Below, in pieces: positions 8,136 to 15,507 of a stretch of 64,000 nucleotides of DNA. The notes under the pieces were generated by a model. It did not search any database, was not told where the DNA came from, and worked only from the letters and a program-made list of their open reading frames with translations. The stretch's first letter is position 1. Each line of letters starts with the position of its first letter. This DNA is from Haloplanus rubicundus (GTDB lineage Archaea; Halobacteriota; Halobacteria; Halobacteriales; Haloferacaceae). Where the stretch lies: assembly GCF_003342675.1 (NCBI RefSeq), contig NZ_CP031148.1:1550001-1614000 (forward strand), given 5' to 3'. The translations under genes were made by a program, and so were the position numbers.

Positions 8136-9407
8136 CTACTCGAGCGGCCGGTCGGTGACGACGAGGTCACCGCGGTCCCTCGCGTTGCCGAGGCTCCCCG
8201 GCGAGATGTCGAACTCGAAGGCGCCGGTCGGGAGCGCGAGCGTCGAACAGGCGTTGGGCACGTCGACGACGCCGCTCTGTCGGCCCTCGATTGGCACCGT
8301 GCCGAGGATATGTAGCGCCTGCTGGCCCGTGTAGCCGAACTGCTTGAGGTAGTCGATAGCTTGGAGGCAGGCCCGCCGGTAGGCGGTGTGGGAGTCGATG
8401 TACTTCTGCTCGCCGTCCTCGGTGACGGAGTAGCCACAGAAGGTGACGTAGTCCTCGAAGTTGGGGCCGCGGTGGCCGGGTTCGAAGATGGGGTGGGTGA
8501 CGCCGTGGTCTTCCATCCCGTTTTTCACCACCTCGAATTTGAGGTCGATGTAGGCGGCCATCTCGATGGCGCCACAGAAGGTGACCTCGCCGTCGCCCTG
8601 CGAGGCGTGGAAGTCGCCGACGCCGAACTTGGCGCCGTCGACGTAGACGGGGAAGTAGACGGTCGAGCCGATGGAGAGGTCCTTGATGTCGTGGTTGCCG
8701 CCGTGTTCGCGGGGCGGGACGGTTCGGGCCGCTTCCTTCGCGGCTTCCTCGGCCTCGTCGGGGTCCATCTCACCCATCTGGGCGCCCTCGGTCGTCGGCG
8801 GGTTCGCGACGCCCGGTTCCTTCTCCGCGGTCGGGTGGTTGGGGATGGACGTGGGGTCGTCCTCGAACTTGTCGATGAGTTCCTGTTCGCGGGCGTTCCA
8901 CTCCTCGAGGAGTTCCTGACTGGGCGCACAGCCCGCGAGTCCGGGGTGAATCTTCCCCTCGTAGCGCACGTCCGGAATGTGGCGCGAGGAGACGGTGTAG
9001 CCGTCGAGGTCCCAGATGGACTTCGCGGCGTGCGGGAAGTGATCGGTGAGGAAGCCGCCGCCGTTTTTTTGCGAGAAGGTGCCGGTGAACCCGAACTCCG
9101 AGCGTTCGTTGAGCGGTCCCATGTCGAGGAACTCGACTTTCAGCAGGTCGCCGGGTTCGGCTCCTTCCACGTGTACCGGCCCCGCGAGGTAGTGGACCTG
9201 CGAGAGGTCGACGTCCCTGACCTCGTTCGGGTCGTCGTTGTCGGTGATCTGACCGCCGGTCCAGTCCAGCGCCTCGAGGCGGACGGACTCGCCTGGTTCC
9301 ACGTCGACGACGGCCGGGATATCCGGATGCCAGCGGTTGAACGGGTTCGCTCCCGGCTGTTCGTCCGGCGGGCTGTCGACGTCGACTTCGAATTTTACTT
9401 CGGGCAT
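8136..9407 (-). CDS. fmdA: Formamidase/acetamidase, copy 1 (FmdA family)
   Basis: A 423-residue amidohydrolase of the FmdA/AmdA family that converts formamide or short amides to the acid and ammonia. Family hallmarks are WTGGQI near residue 50, NGGGFLTDHFP, HPGLAGCAPS, the charged linker with PPREHGGNHDIK, and GDFHASQGDGEVTFCGAIEMA. A second copy lies at 11702-12958. An AmiS-type channel gene is directly upstream on the same strand, supplying the substrate. A strongly A/T-rich 115-base gap in front carries the promoter. Confidence 0.93.
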   Translation of the reverse strand: MPEVKFEVDVDSPPDEQPGANPFNRWHPDIPAVVDVEPGESVRLEALDWTGGQITDNDDPNEVRDVDLSQVHYLAGPVHVEGAEPGDLLKVEFLDMGPLNERSEFGFTGTFSQKNGGGFLTDHFPHAAKSIWDLDGYTVSSRHIPDVRYEGKIHPGLAGCAPSQELLEEWNAREQELIDKFEDDPTSIPNHPTAEKEPGVANPPTTEGAQMGEMDPDEAEEAAKEAARTVPPREHGGNHDIKDLSIGSTVYFPVYVDGAKFGVGDFHASQGDGEVTFCGAIEMAAYIDLKFEVVKNGMEDHGVTHPIFEPGHRGPNFEDYVTFCGYSVTEDGEQKYIDSHTAYRRACLQAIDYLKQFGYTGQQALHILGTVPIEGRQSGVVDVPNACSTLALPTGAFEFDISPGSLGNARDRGDLVVTDRPLE

Positions 9408-9437
9408 TGATACCAGTCCACGAGGATATGTTATTCA

Positions 9438-9450
9438 GATATACTTAATA
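9438..9450 (-). promoter_or_regulatory. A/T-rich promoter core of formamidase 1
   Basis: Minus-strand TATTAAGTATAT, preceded by ATAGT, about 31-43 bases before ATG 9407. The wider region (9420-9475) aligns with the formamidase 2 promoter. Confidence 0.5.
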
Positions 9451-9521
9451 CTATTGTAACAAATCAGACTGACATGTTACTGTATTCAGCCACGAGGAAG
9501 AGAACGAAACGGGCCGTCGGG

Positions 9522-10046
9522 TCAGGCCCACGGCCAGAAGCCGGCGGCCATCAGGTAACCGCCGATGGCGGTGACGGCGCCGGTGATGGCGGTAAAGGAG
9601 CCGACCGGGTTGGTGAGGTCGTCGCGTTCGAGCGCCAACAGGACGAAGAAGGCGGCCCAGAGCACCGCCCACAGGAGCCACAGTCCGGTCAATCCCACGT
9701 CGCCGCTGAGGAAGACGAGATACGCCGTCGGGAGGGCGGTGACGGCGACGAATCCGCAGTACCAGCCGAACGAGCGCTGATCGTCGACGCCGCGGATGGC
9801 GTTCGCTCCGATCCAGAGATAGGTGAACGAAAACAGCATGGTGCCGGCGGCGTTGAACGCGGTTCCCTCCGAGGCGTCGCCGCCGAACGCCCACCAGAGG
9901 ACGATGAGAAACGTGATCAGCCCCACGAGGAAGTTGAAGATGGCGACGTCCCTGTTCGATCCGTAGCCGAGGAGCCACATCCCGTTGACGAAGAGAACGC
10001 CACCGACGAACAGCAGTCCCATCCCGAGGACACCGTACAGCGTCAT
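9522..10046 (-). CDS. AmiS/UreI family amide or urea channel
   Basis: A 174-residue membrane protein with about six transmembrane helices, beginning LYGVLGMGLLFVGGVLFVNGMWLLG, which is the AmiS/UreI start pattern, with TYLWIGANAI in the middle. UreI of Helicobacter is a proton-gated urea channel, and AmiS accompanies aliphatic amidases. Here it precedes a formamidase gene, so uptake of formamide or short amides is the natural inference. It ends 115 bases before formamidase 1, which has its own promoter-like region. Confidence 0.85.
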   Translation of the reverse strand: MTLYGVLGMGLLFVGGVLFVNGMWLLGYGSNRDVAIFNFLVGLITFLIVLWWAFGGDASEGTAFNAAGTMLFSFTYLWIGANAIRGVDDQRSFGWYCGFVAVTALPTAYLVFLSGDVGLTGLWLLWAVLWAAFFVLLALERDDLTNPVGSFTAITGAVTAIGGYLMAAGFWPWA

Positions 10047-10125
10047 GATTCTCCCCGCGATGGACGATGGCTGTCGTAGTCTACGCTAGTTAGTACCATG
10101 ACACGTCTACAAACGACGAACCCCG

Positions 10126-10152
10126 ACTTATAATTTACTTATAATTAACTAT
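10126..10152. promoter_or_regulatory. A/T-rich double TATA region upstream of amiS
   Basis: Two direct copies of ACTTATAATT (10126-10135 and 10137-10146), then AACTAT. On the minus strand this reads ATAGTTAATTATAAGT, similar to the two formamidase promoters. It lies in the divergent gap between amiS and the fluoride-channel pair and could serve amiS with a leader of about 80 bases. Confidence 0.45.
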
Positions 10153-10237
10153 CCTGAATTTCATTATAAACCACATTTCTCTCGGCGACGATTCGACGGG
10201 GGTGATTAATACGGACCGTCCCGCAGTTCGGGTCGTC

Positions 10238-10627
10238 ATGGAGCGGACGACGGCGTCGCGACTGCGGACGTTCGAACTCGTCGCCCTCGTCGCAGTCGGT
10301 GGCTTCGCCGGGGCGAACCTCCGGCACGCCTTCTCGCTCGCACTTCCCGGCCTCGCCGGCACCTTCGCGGCGAACGTCCTCGGCTGTCTCGCGCTCGGCT
10401 TTCTGGTCTACGAGGCCGAACTCCACGGCGTGCTCAGCGAGGAGACGAGTGTCGTCCTCGGCACCGGCTTTCTCTCCTCGTTTACCACGTACAGCACGTT
10501 CGCACTGGAAGTCGTCCAGTCGGCACCGGCCGTCGGTCTCGGGTACGTGATCGCGAGTTACGCCGCCGGTTTCGCCGCCGTCCTCGCTGGCCGACGCGTC
10601 GCGAGGGCACTCGGGGGTGGTGAGTGA
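10238..10627 (+). CDS. crcB: Fluoride channel subunit CrcB/Fluc, first of pair
   Basis: A 129-residue protein with four membrane helices. Fluc motifs are visible: GGFAGANLRH at the start, FAANVLGCLALGF (pore Asn), and SSFTTYSTFALE (the Phe/Thr/Ser track). It exports fluoride as an antiparallel dimer. ATG 10238 is preferred over the in-frame GTG 10202 because it gives the usual Fluc length. The stop overlaps the ATG of a second Fluc gene (TGATG), so a heterodimer is likely. Confidence 0.9.
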   Translation: MERTTASRLRTFELVALVAVGGFAGANLRHAFSLALPGLAGTFAANVLGCLALGFLVYEAELHGVLSEETSVVLGTGFLSSFTTYSTFALEVVQSAPAVGLGYVIASYAAGFAAVLAGRRVARALGGGE

Positions 10628-10983
10628 TGGTCGACCCCGCGTATCTCGTCGGCGCCGGCGCCGCCATCGGCGCCGTGCTCCGGTTCGCGACCGGCCGCTA
10701 CGTCGGCGGCGTCGCGGGCGACCGGCCGTTCCCCTACGGAACCTTCACCGTCAACGTCGTCGGGTCGTTCGTCCTCGCGCTCGTAACCTTCCTCGGGGCC
10801 GGCGAGGACGTCCTCCTGTTCGTCGGGACCGGTGCCTGTGGGTCCTACACGACCTTCTCCTCCTTCTCGGTCGACACCGTTCGACTGTGGGAGACGGGCG
10901 AGCGCCGTCTCGCCGTCTGGTACGCCAGCGCGAACCTGCTCGGCGCGCTCGTCGGCATCGGTGCCGCCGCCCTCCTCGTTTAG
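10627..10983 (+). CDS. crcB: Fluoride channel subunit CrcB/Fluc, second of pair
   Basis: A 118-residue four-helix protein with GAAIGAVLRFATGRY, PYGTFTVNVVGSFVLAL and SYTTFSSFSVDT, all standard Fluc elements. It is coupled by a one-base overlap to the first copy; paired short Fluc proteins form heterodimers in many organisms. Its stop overlaps by four bases the stop of the convergent winged-helix-like gene. Confidence 0.9.
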   Translation: MVDPAYLVGAGAAIGAVLRFATGRYVGGVAGDRPFPYGTFTVNVVGSFVLALVTFLGAGEDVLLFVGTGACGSYTTFSSFSVDTVRLWETGERRLAVWYASANLLGALVGIGAAALLV

Positions 10984-11582
10984 TCGGTGTCGAGATACAG
11001 GTGAAAGACCAGCTCCGCGTCCTCGTGGTCGCCTTCCACGACGGTCGATCCGGCCTTCGACCACGAGCGGTCCGCGATCAAGCGGTCCGCGAGTCGCTGT
11101 GCCGCGGCGGCGTTCGTCCCGGGCGTCGTCACGGCGACGCCCTCGCCGTCCGCGGCGGCCTTGACGACCCGGTCGGCGGCCGCGTCCATCGACTCTCCGA
11201 CGCCCAGTTCGACGACGGTGTAGCCGTCGTCGTCGACGACGACCGTCTCGGACTCCTCGTCCGGTGCCGTGAGCGCCGCGAGCACCTGACGACGGACCGT
11301 CTCCACGTCCGCCGCAGCCGCGTCGGCTAACGCCCTCGCGGCGTCGTTCGGGAGGTCAGTCACCCGGTACGCCGACCCGTCGGCCGTGACGACGCCGGCG
11401 TCGACGAGCCACGCGAGCGACGCGTCCGGCTCCGCCGTCGTCGAGACGAGTTCGTGCTGCCCGCGTTCCACGAGCTGCCGAGCGAGTTCGTCCGATTCGA
11501 AGGGCCGGTCCCGAAAGACGGACCAGAGCGTCGTGTAAAGGTCGATTCGATCCTCCAGCGCCCCCGATTCTTCGGTGGTCAT
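10980..11582 (-). CDS. Winged-helix-like haloarchaeal protein, candidate regulator of the amide cluster
   Basis: A 200-residue acidic soluble protein. Residues about 10-70 (LYTTLWSVFRDRPFESDELARQL, then LAWLVDAGVVTADGSAYRVTDL) read like a winged helix-turn-helix. The remainder is an alpha/beta region of unknown type, with a TVVVDDDGYTVVELGVG strand pair. The ATG at 11582 is chosen because upstream in-frame sequence is low-quality and would run into the formamidase 2 promoter. The gene is divergent from formamidase 2 (120 bases apart), the classical place for a regulator, but regulation is inference. Confidence 0.6.
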   Translation of the reverse strand: MTTEESGALEDRIDLYTTLWSVFRDRPFESDELARQLVERGQHELVSTTAEPDASLAWLVDAGVVTADGSAYRVTDLPNDAARALADAAAADVETVRRQVLAALTAPDEESETVVVDDDGYTVVELGVGESMDAAADRVVKAAADGEGVAVTTPGTNAAAAQRLADRLIADRSWSKAGSTVVEGDHEDAELVFHLYLDTD

Positions 11583-11653
11583 GGCCGTCGCGACGCGCCT
11601 CCGCGACCGGTCCACGCGCGCTTCGTCCCTTCTCCCAACATGATCACCAGTTG

Positions 11654-11670
11654 AATACATAGTAATATTA
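11654..11670 (+). promoter_or_regulatory. A/T-rich promoter core of formamidase 2
   Basis: AATACATAGTAATATTA about 32-48 bases before ATG 11702, followed by TTTCTGAAACACAATATC. ATAGTA, TTAA, TCTGAA and ATATC occur in the same order in the formamidase 1 promoter. Confidence 0.5.
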
Positions 11671-11701
11671 ATGTTTCTGAAACACAATATCGTCACGGCC
11701 T

Positions 11702-12958
11702 ATGCCAGAGACAGTGTTCGAGGTAGACACCGACGCACCCCCCGACGAACAGCCCGACCCCATCGTCAACCGGTGGCATCCGGACACGCCGCCCGCCGCG
11801 AGCGTCGAACCCGGCGAGAAGTTCCGCGTGGAGTGTCTCGACTGGACCGGCGGGCAGGTGGTCAACGACGACAGCGCCAACGACATCCGGGACATGAAGC
11901 TGGCGCCGAACCACCACCTGAGTGGCCCCATCGAGGTGCAGGGAGCGGAGCCGGGCGACATCCTCGTCGTCGACATCCTCGACATCGGCGCCTTCCCGGA
12001 CCACGAGTGGGGTTTCACCGGCATCTTCGAGCTGGACAACGGCGGCGGCTTCCTCACCGACCACTTCCCCGAGGCGCGCAAGGCCATCTGGGAACTCGAC
12101 GGCGTCTACACCCGTTCGCGCCACGTCCCCGGCGTCGACTTCGCCGGACTGACCCACCCCGGCATCCTCGGGACGGCCCCGTCACACGAACTGCTGGAGG
12201 AGTGGAACCGTCGAGAGCAGAAGCTCATCGACGACGGGCCGGACGTCGAGACGGCCGTCAACCACGAGACTCGCGAGGAACAACCCCCGCTCGCGCTCCC
12301 GCCCGAACCCGAAGACGCCATGCTCGGATCGATGGAGGGCGAGGAACTGGAGGAGGCGAGCCAGAAGGCCGCCCGAACCATCCCGCCCCGGGAGAACGCA
12401 GGCAACTGCGACATCAAGAACCTCAGCCGCGGCTCCCGCGTCTACCTCCCCGTCTTCGTCGAGGGGGCGAACTTCATCACCGGCGACATTCACTTCTCGC
12501 AGGGTGACGGCGAGATTACCTTCTGTGGCGCCATCGAGATGGCGGGTTGGATCGACTTCCGGGTCGACCTGATCAAAGGGGGGCAGGAACGGTTCGGCCT
12601 CGACCACGCCATCTTCAAGCCGGGCAACGTCGAACCCCAGTTCACCGAGTACATCACTTTCGAGGGCTACTCCGTCGACGAGGACGGTACCCAGCACTAC
12701 AAGAACGCCAACGTCGGCATGCGCCGGGCGTGTCTCGACGCCATCCACTACTTGGAGAATTTCGGCTACACCGGCGAGCAGGCGTACTTCGCGCTCAGCA
12801 CCATCCCCGTCGAGAGCCGCATCGCCGGCATCGTCGACCTGCCGAACACCTGCGTCACGGTGTCGTTGCCACAGGAGGCCTTCGACTTCACCATCGACCC
12901 GGACGACCTGGGCGACGTGGAGAGCCAGTCCCGTGGCACGGCCGCCAAGCCGTCCTGA
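11702..12958 (+). CDS. fmdA: Formamidase/acetamidase, copy 2 (FmdA family)
   Basis: A 418-residue paralogue of the 8136-9407 gene. Shared blocks include TPPAASVEPGEKFRVECLDWTGGQ (compare VDVEPGESVRLEALDWTGGQ in copy 1), DNGGGFLTDHFP, PPRENAGNCDIKNLS and FSQGDGEITFCGAIEMA. It probably hydrolyses formamide or a related short amide. The two copies differ mainly in the Glu-rich central linker and the C-terminal tail. It is divergent from the winged-helix-like gene; a 78-base palindromic repeat follows its stop codon by 19 bases. Confidence 0.93.
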   Translation: MPETVFEVDTDAPPDEQPDPIVNRWHPDTPPAASVEPGEKFRVECLDWTGGQVVNDDSANDIRDMKLAPNHHLSGPIEVQGAEPGDILVVDILDIGAFPDHEWGFTGIFELDNGGGFLTDHFPEARKAIWELDGVYTRSRHVPGVDFAGLTHPGILGTAPSHELLEEWNRREQKLIDDGPDVETAVNHETREEQPPLALPPEPEDAMLGSMEGEELEEASQKAARTIPPRENAGNCDIKNLSRGSRVYLPVFVEGANFITGDIHFSQGDGEITFCGAIEMAGWIDFRVDLIKGGQERFGLDHAIFKPGNVEPQFTEYITFEGYSVDEDGTQHYKNANVGMRRACLDAIHYLENFGYTGEQAYFALSTIPVESRIAGIVDLPNTCVTVSLPQEAFDFTIDPDDLGDVESQSRGTAAKPS

Positions 12959-12977
12959 TCGCGACCGCTTCTTTTCG

Positions 12978-13055
12978 TACTGTCGGCTGTAACTGTTTCA
13001 AGATATTCGCCACCCCGGGGTGGCGAATATCTTGATTGACTTACAGCCGTCAGTA
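12978..13055. repeat. 78-base palindromic repeat, copy 1 (TA-flanked MITE-like)
   Basis: Outer arms TACTGTCGGCTGTAA and TTACAGCCGTCAGTA enclose CTGTTTC on the left and GATTGAC on the right, then a perfect inner palindrome centred at about 13017 (AAGATATTCGCCACCCC and its complement). It has the same length as copies at 37697 and 57185, with the internal CTGTTTC/GATTGAC boxes in the opposite orientation. Its right edge touches the stop codon (13056-13058) of the minus-strand chaperonin gene. The TA at each end suits a TA target duplication. Confidence 0.85.
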
Positions 13056-14720
13056 TCAGTGACCGATCGCCCACGGGTAGCCGCCCGGATCGCTCCGGAC
13101 GCCGCCGTGGCCGTGATCGTGATCGTGGTCGTGGTCGTGCTCTTCGCCGCCTCGCGTCCCTCGCGTCCGGATCACGTCGTCGACCCGGAGGACGAGCGTC
13201 GCCGCGTCCGTCGCGTTGGCGACGACGCGGTCCTTGAGTCGGACCGGCTCGACGACGCCGCGGGCCATCACGTCCGTGACGGTCCCAGTGTCGCCGTCGA
13301 CGCCGACCGACCGCTCGCCGTCGGCGTGGCGCCGTCGGAGTTCGAGCAGGCTGTCGACGGGGTCCATGCCCGCGTTCCGCGCCAGCGAGACGGGCACGGT
13401 TTCGAGCGCGTCGGCGAACGCGTCGACGGCGAGCGCCCGCCGGTCGTCGACGCCGCGGCCGAACGTCCGGACCGCCAGCGCGAGCTCCGTCTCCGTTGCG
13501 CCACCGCCCGGAACCAGCCCGGGACGGGCGTCGAGGGTCTCCAGCAGTGCGATGCCGTCGCTCACGATGCGTTCGGTCTCGTCCACGACGTGTTCGGGAC
13601 TCCCCCGGAGCAGTACCGACACCTGCCGCGACGACGCCTCCCGGACGACGACGAACGATCCCTTCCCGAGGCGCACCCGTTCCAGTTCGTCGGCGCGTCC
13701 GACCGCCGACGGGTCGAGCGCGTCGAGACGCATCACCGGCCTCGCGCCCGTCGCCCGGCTCAGCTTGTGCACCTCGTCCTGTCGAGTGCGCTCGAAGGCG
13801 AGGATACCCGCCTTGGCGAGGCGGGCACGGAGGCCATCGTCGATCGACTTCTGACAGAAGCACACGTCGACGCCGTGACTCCGAAGCGTCTCGACGTAGC
13901 GCCGGTACTCGTCGCGCTCGTGATCCCGGGCGCGCCGGAGGCCGTCGGGACTGTCGACGCTGTATCGTGACACCGAATCGGGCGACTGGATCGTGAGTTC
14001 GTCGTCGAGGAGGGCGATCCGTACGTCGGTCAGCCGGCGCGGCACGTCGGCGGCAATCGAGGAGAGGCTCGTCGAGGACGTGTCGGTGTCGATGACCAGT
14101 CCGTCGAGGAGCTCGGAATCCGTCGTCGCTTCCCCGGCGGCGCCGTGGACGGTGATGGCGGACAGGTCCGCATCGTCGCCGCCGGCGCGAGCGGCGCGGT
14201 ACGCCCGCGTCGACAGATCGGCGAGAAACGCCGTCCGGCGCTCGTCCCACCGTCCGGTGACCGCGGTCGAGACCACGGCACGGTGGTCCACCTCGCCGTC
14301 GGGCGCCGACGCCAGGTCGTCGAGGAGTGACCGGGCGTGGCCCGCCGCGTCGGCGTAGCCCGCGATCACCGTCGTCGGGTGGAGACCGTCGTCGAGGAGC
14401 GTCTCGGCCTCGGCCAGCAACGTCCCCGCGAGGACGATGGCGGCCGTCGAGCCGTCACCGAGTTCACCGCGCTGGGCCCGGGCGACACCCGCGAGGAGCC
14501 GCGCGGCCGGCGAGTCGAGGGAGAGCCGGTCGACGATGCTCGCCCCGTCGTTGGTCACGATCACCGTCCCATCGTCGACGAGCATCTTGTCGCGACCGTT
14601 CGGCCCGAGCGTCGTCCGCAGTAGCTCCGACAGTGCGGTTCCGGCAGCGATGTTTCGCTCCCGCGCGTCGTCCCCCGTCGTTCGTCCGTCGACAGCCGCG
14701 ACCCCGTGTATTCCATTCAT
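13056..14720 (-). CDS. Divergent thermosome-like (TCP-1/Cpn60 group II) protein with His-rich tail
   Basis: A 554-residue group II chaperonin relative. The ATP site is kept: TTLGPNGRDKMLVDDG (residues about 36-51), VTNDGAS, catalytic GDGST at 88-92, and VPGGGATETELAL plus AVDAFADALETVP in the C-terminal equatorial part. The apical region (about 200-370) is divergent. Instead of the usual GGM tail the protein ends with a run of alternating His-Asp and His-Gly (around residues 528-540), a likely metal-binding tail. It is probably a specialised or accessory thermosome subunit. A TATA-like box lies about 42 bases upstream. Confidence 0.85.
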   Translation of the reverse strand: MNGIHGVAAVDGRTTGDDARERNIAAGTALSELLRTTLGPNGRDKMLVDDGTVIVTNDGASIVDRLSLDSPAARLLAGVARAQRGELGDGSTAAIVLAGTLLAEAETLLDDGLHPTTVIAGYADAAGHARSLLDDLASAPDGEVDHRAVVSTAVTGRWDERRTAFLADLSTRAYRAARAGGDDADLSAITVHGAAGEATTDSELLDGLVIDTDTSSTSLSSIAADVPRRLTDVRIALLDDELTIQSPDSVSRYSVDSPDGLRRARDHERDEYRRYVETLRSHGVDVCFCQKSIDDGLRARLAKAGILAFERTRQDEVHKLSRATGARPVMRLDALDPSAVGRADELERVRLGKGSFVVVREASSRQVSVLLRGSPEHVVDETERIVSDGIALLETLDARPGLVPGGGATETELALAVRTFGRGVDDRRALAVDAFADALETVPVSLARNAGMDPVDSLLELRRRHADGERSVGVDGDTGTVTDVMARGVVEPVRLKDRVVANATDAATLVLRVDDVIRTRGTRGGEEHDHDHDHDHGHGGVRSDPGGYPWAIGH

Positions 14721-14831
14721 ACGACTGACACTCGTTGGTGAGGAACGTTCGGTTCGTTGATAAATGTACGCGTGGATCGTGCCGGATGGGGGTGGACCTG
14801 CCGACGCGACGGCGGAAAAGGAACTGGCCGG

Positions 14832-15374
<543 letters not shown>

Positions 15375-15477
15375 GGTTCGGTCGTGGCGTCCGGTATGGG
15401 ATACCCCTTCAAAAAACGTTCGAGATTGTCACAGCTACGTCGTTCCAATTATCATCCGTCTAGATCGGCCACCAGAG

Positions 15478-15484
15478 TTTATAT
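15478..15484 (+). promoter_or_regulatory. TATA box of the pilus-like operon
   Basis: TTTATAT centred about 27 bases before ATG 15508, in the divergent gap to the cupredoxin gene. It implies a nearly leaderless transcript for the ATPase gene. Confidence 0.55.
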
Positions 15485-15507
15485 CTGCGACAATCTTGAA
15501 TCGTGCA

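Noticed and set aside
10147-10237. Possible fluoride riboswitch before crcB
   Set aside because: The GGCGACG...GGTGATTAATACGG segment has only superficial likeness; the pseudoknot pairing of the crcB motif could not be built.
8136-12958. Formamidase duplication as an assembly artefact
   Set aside because: The two copies differ throughout and have different neighbours; they are true paralogues.
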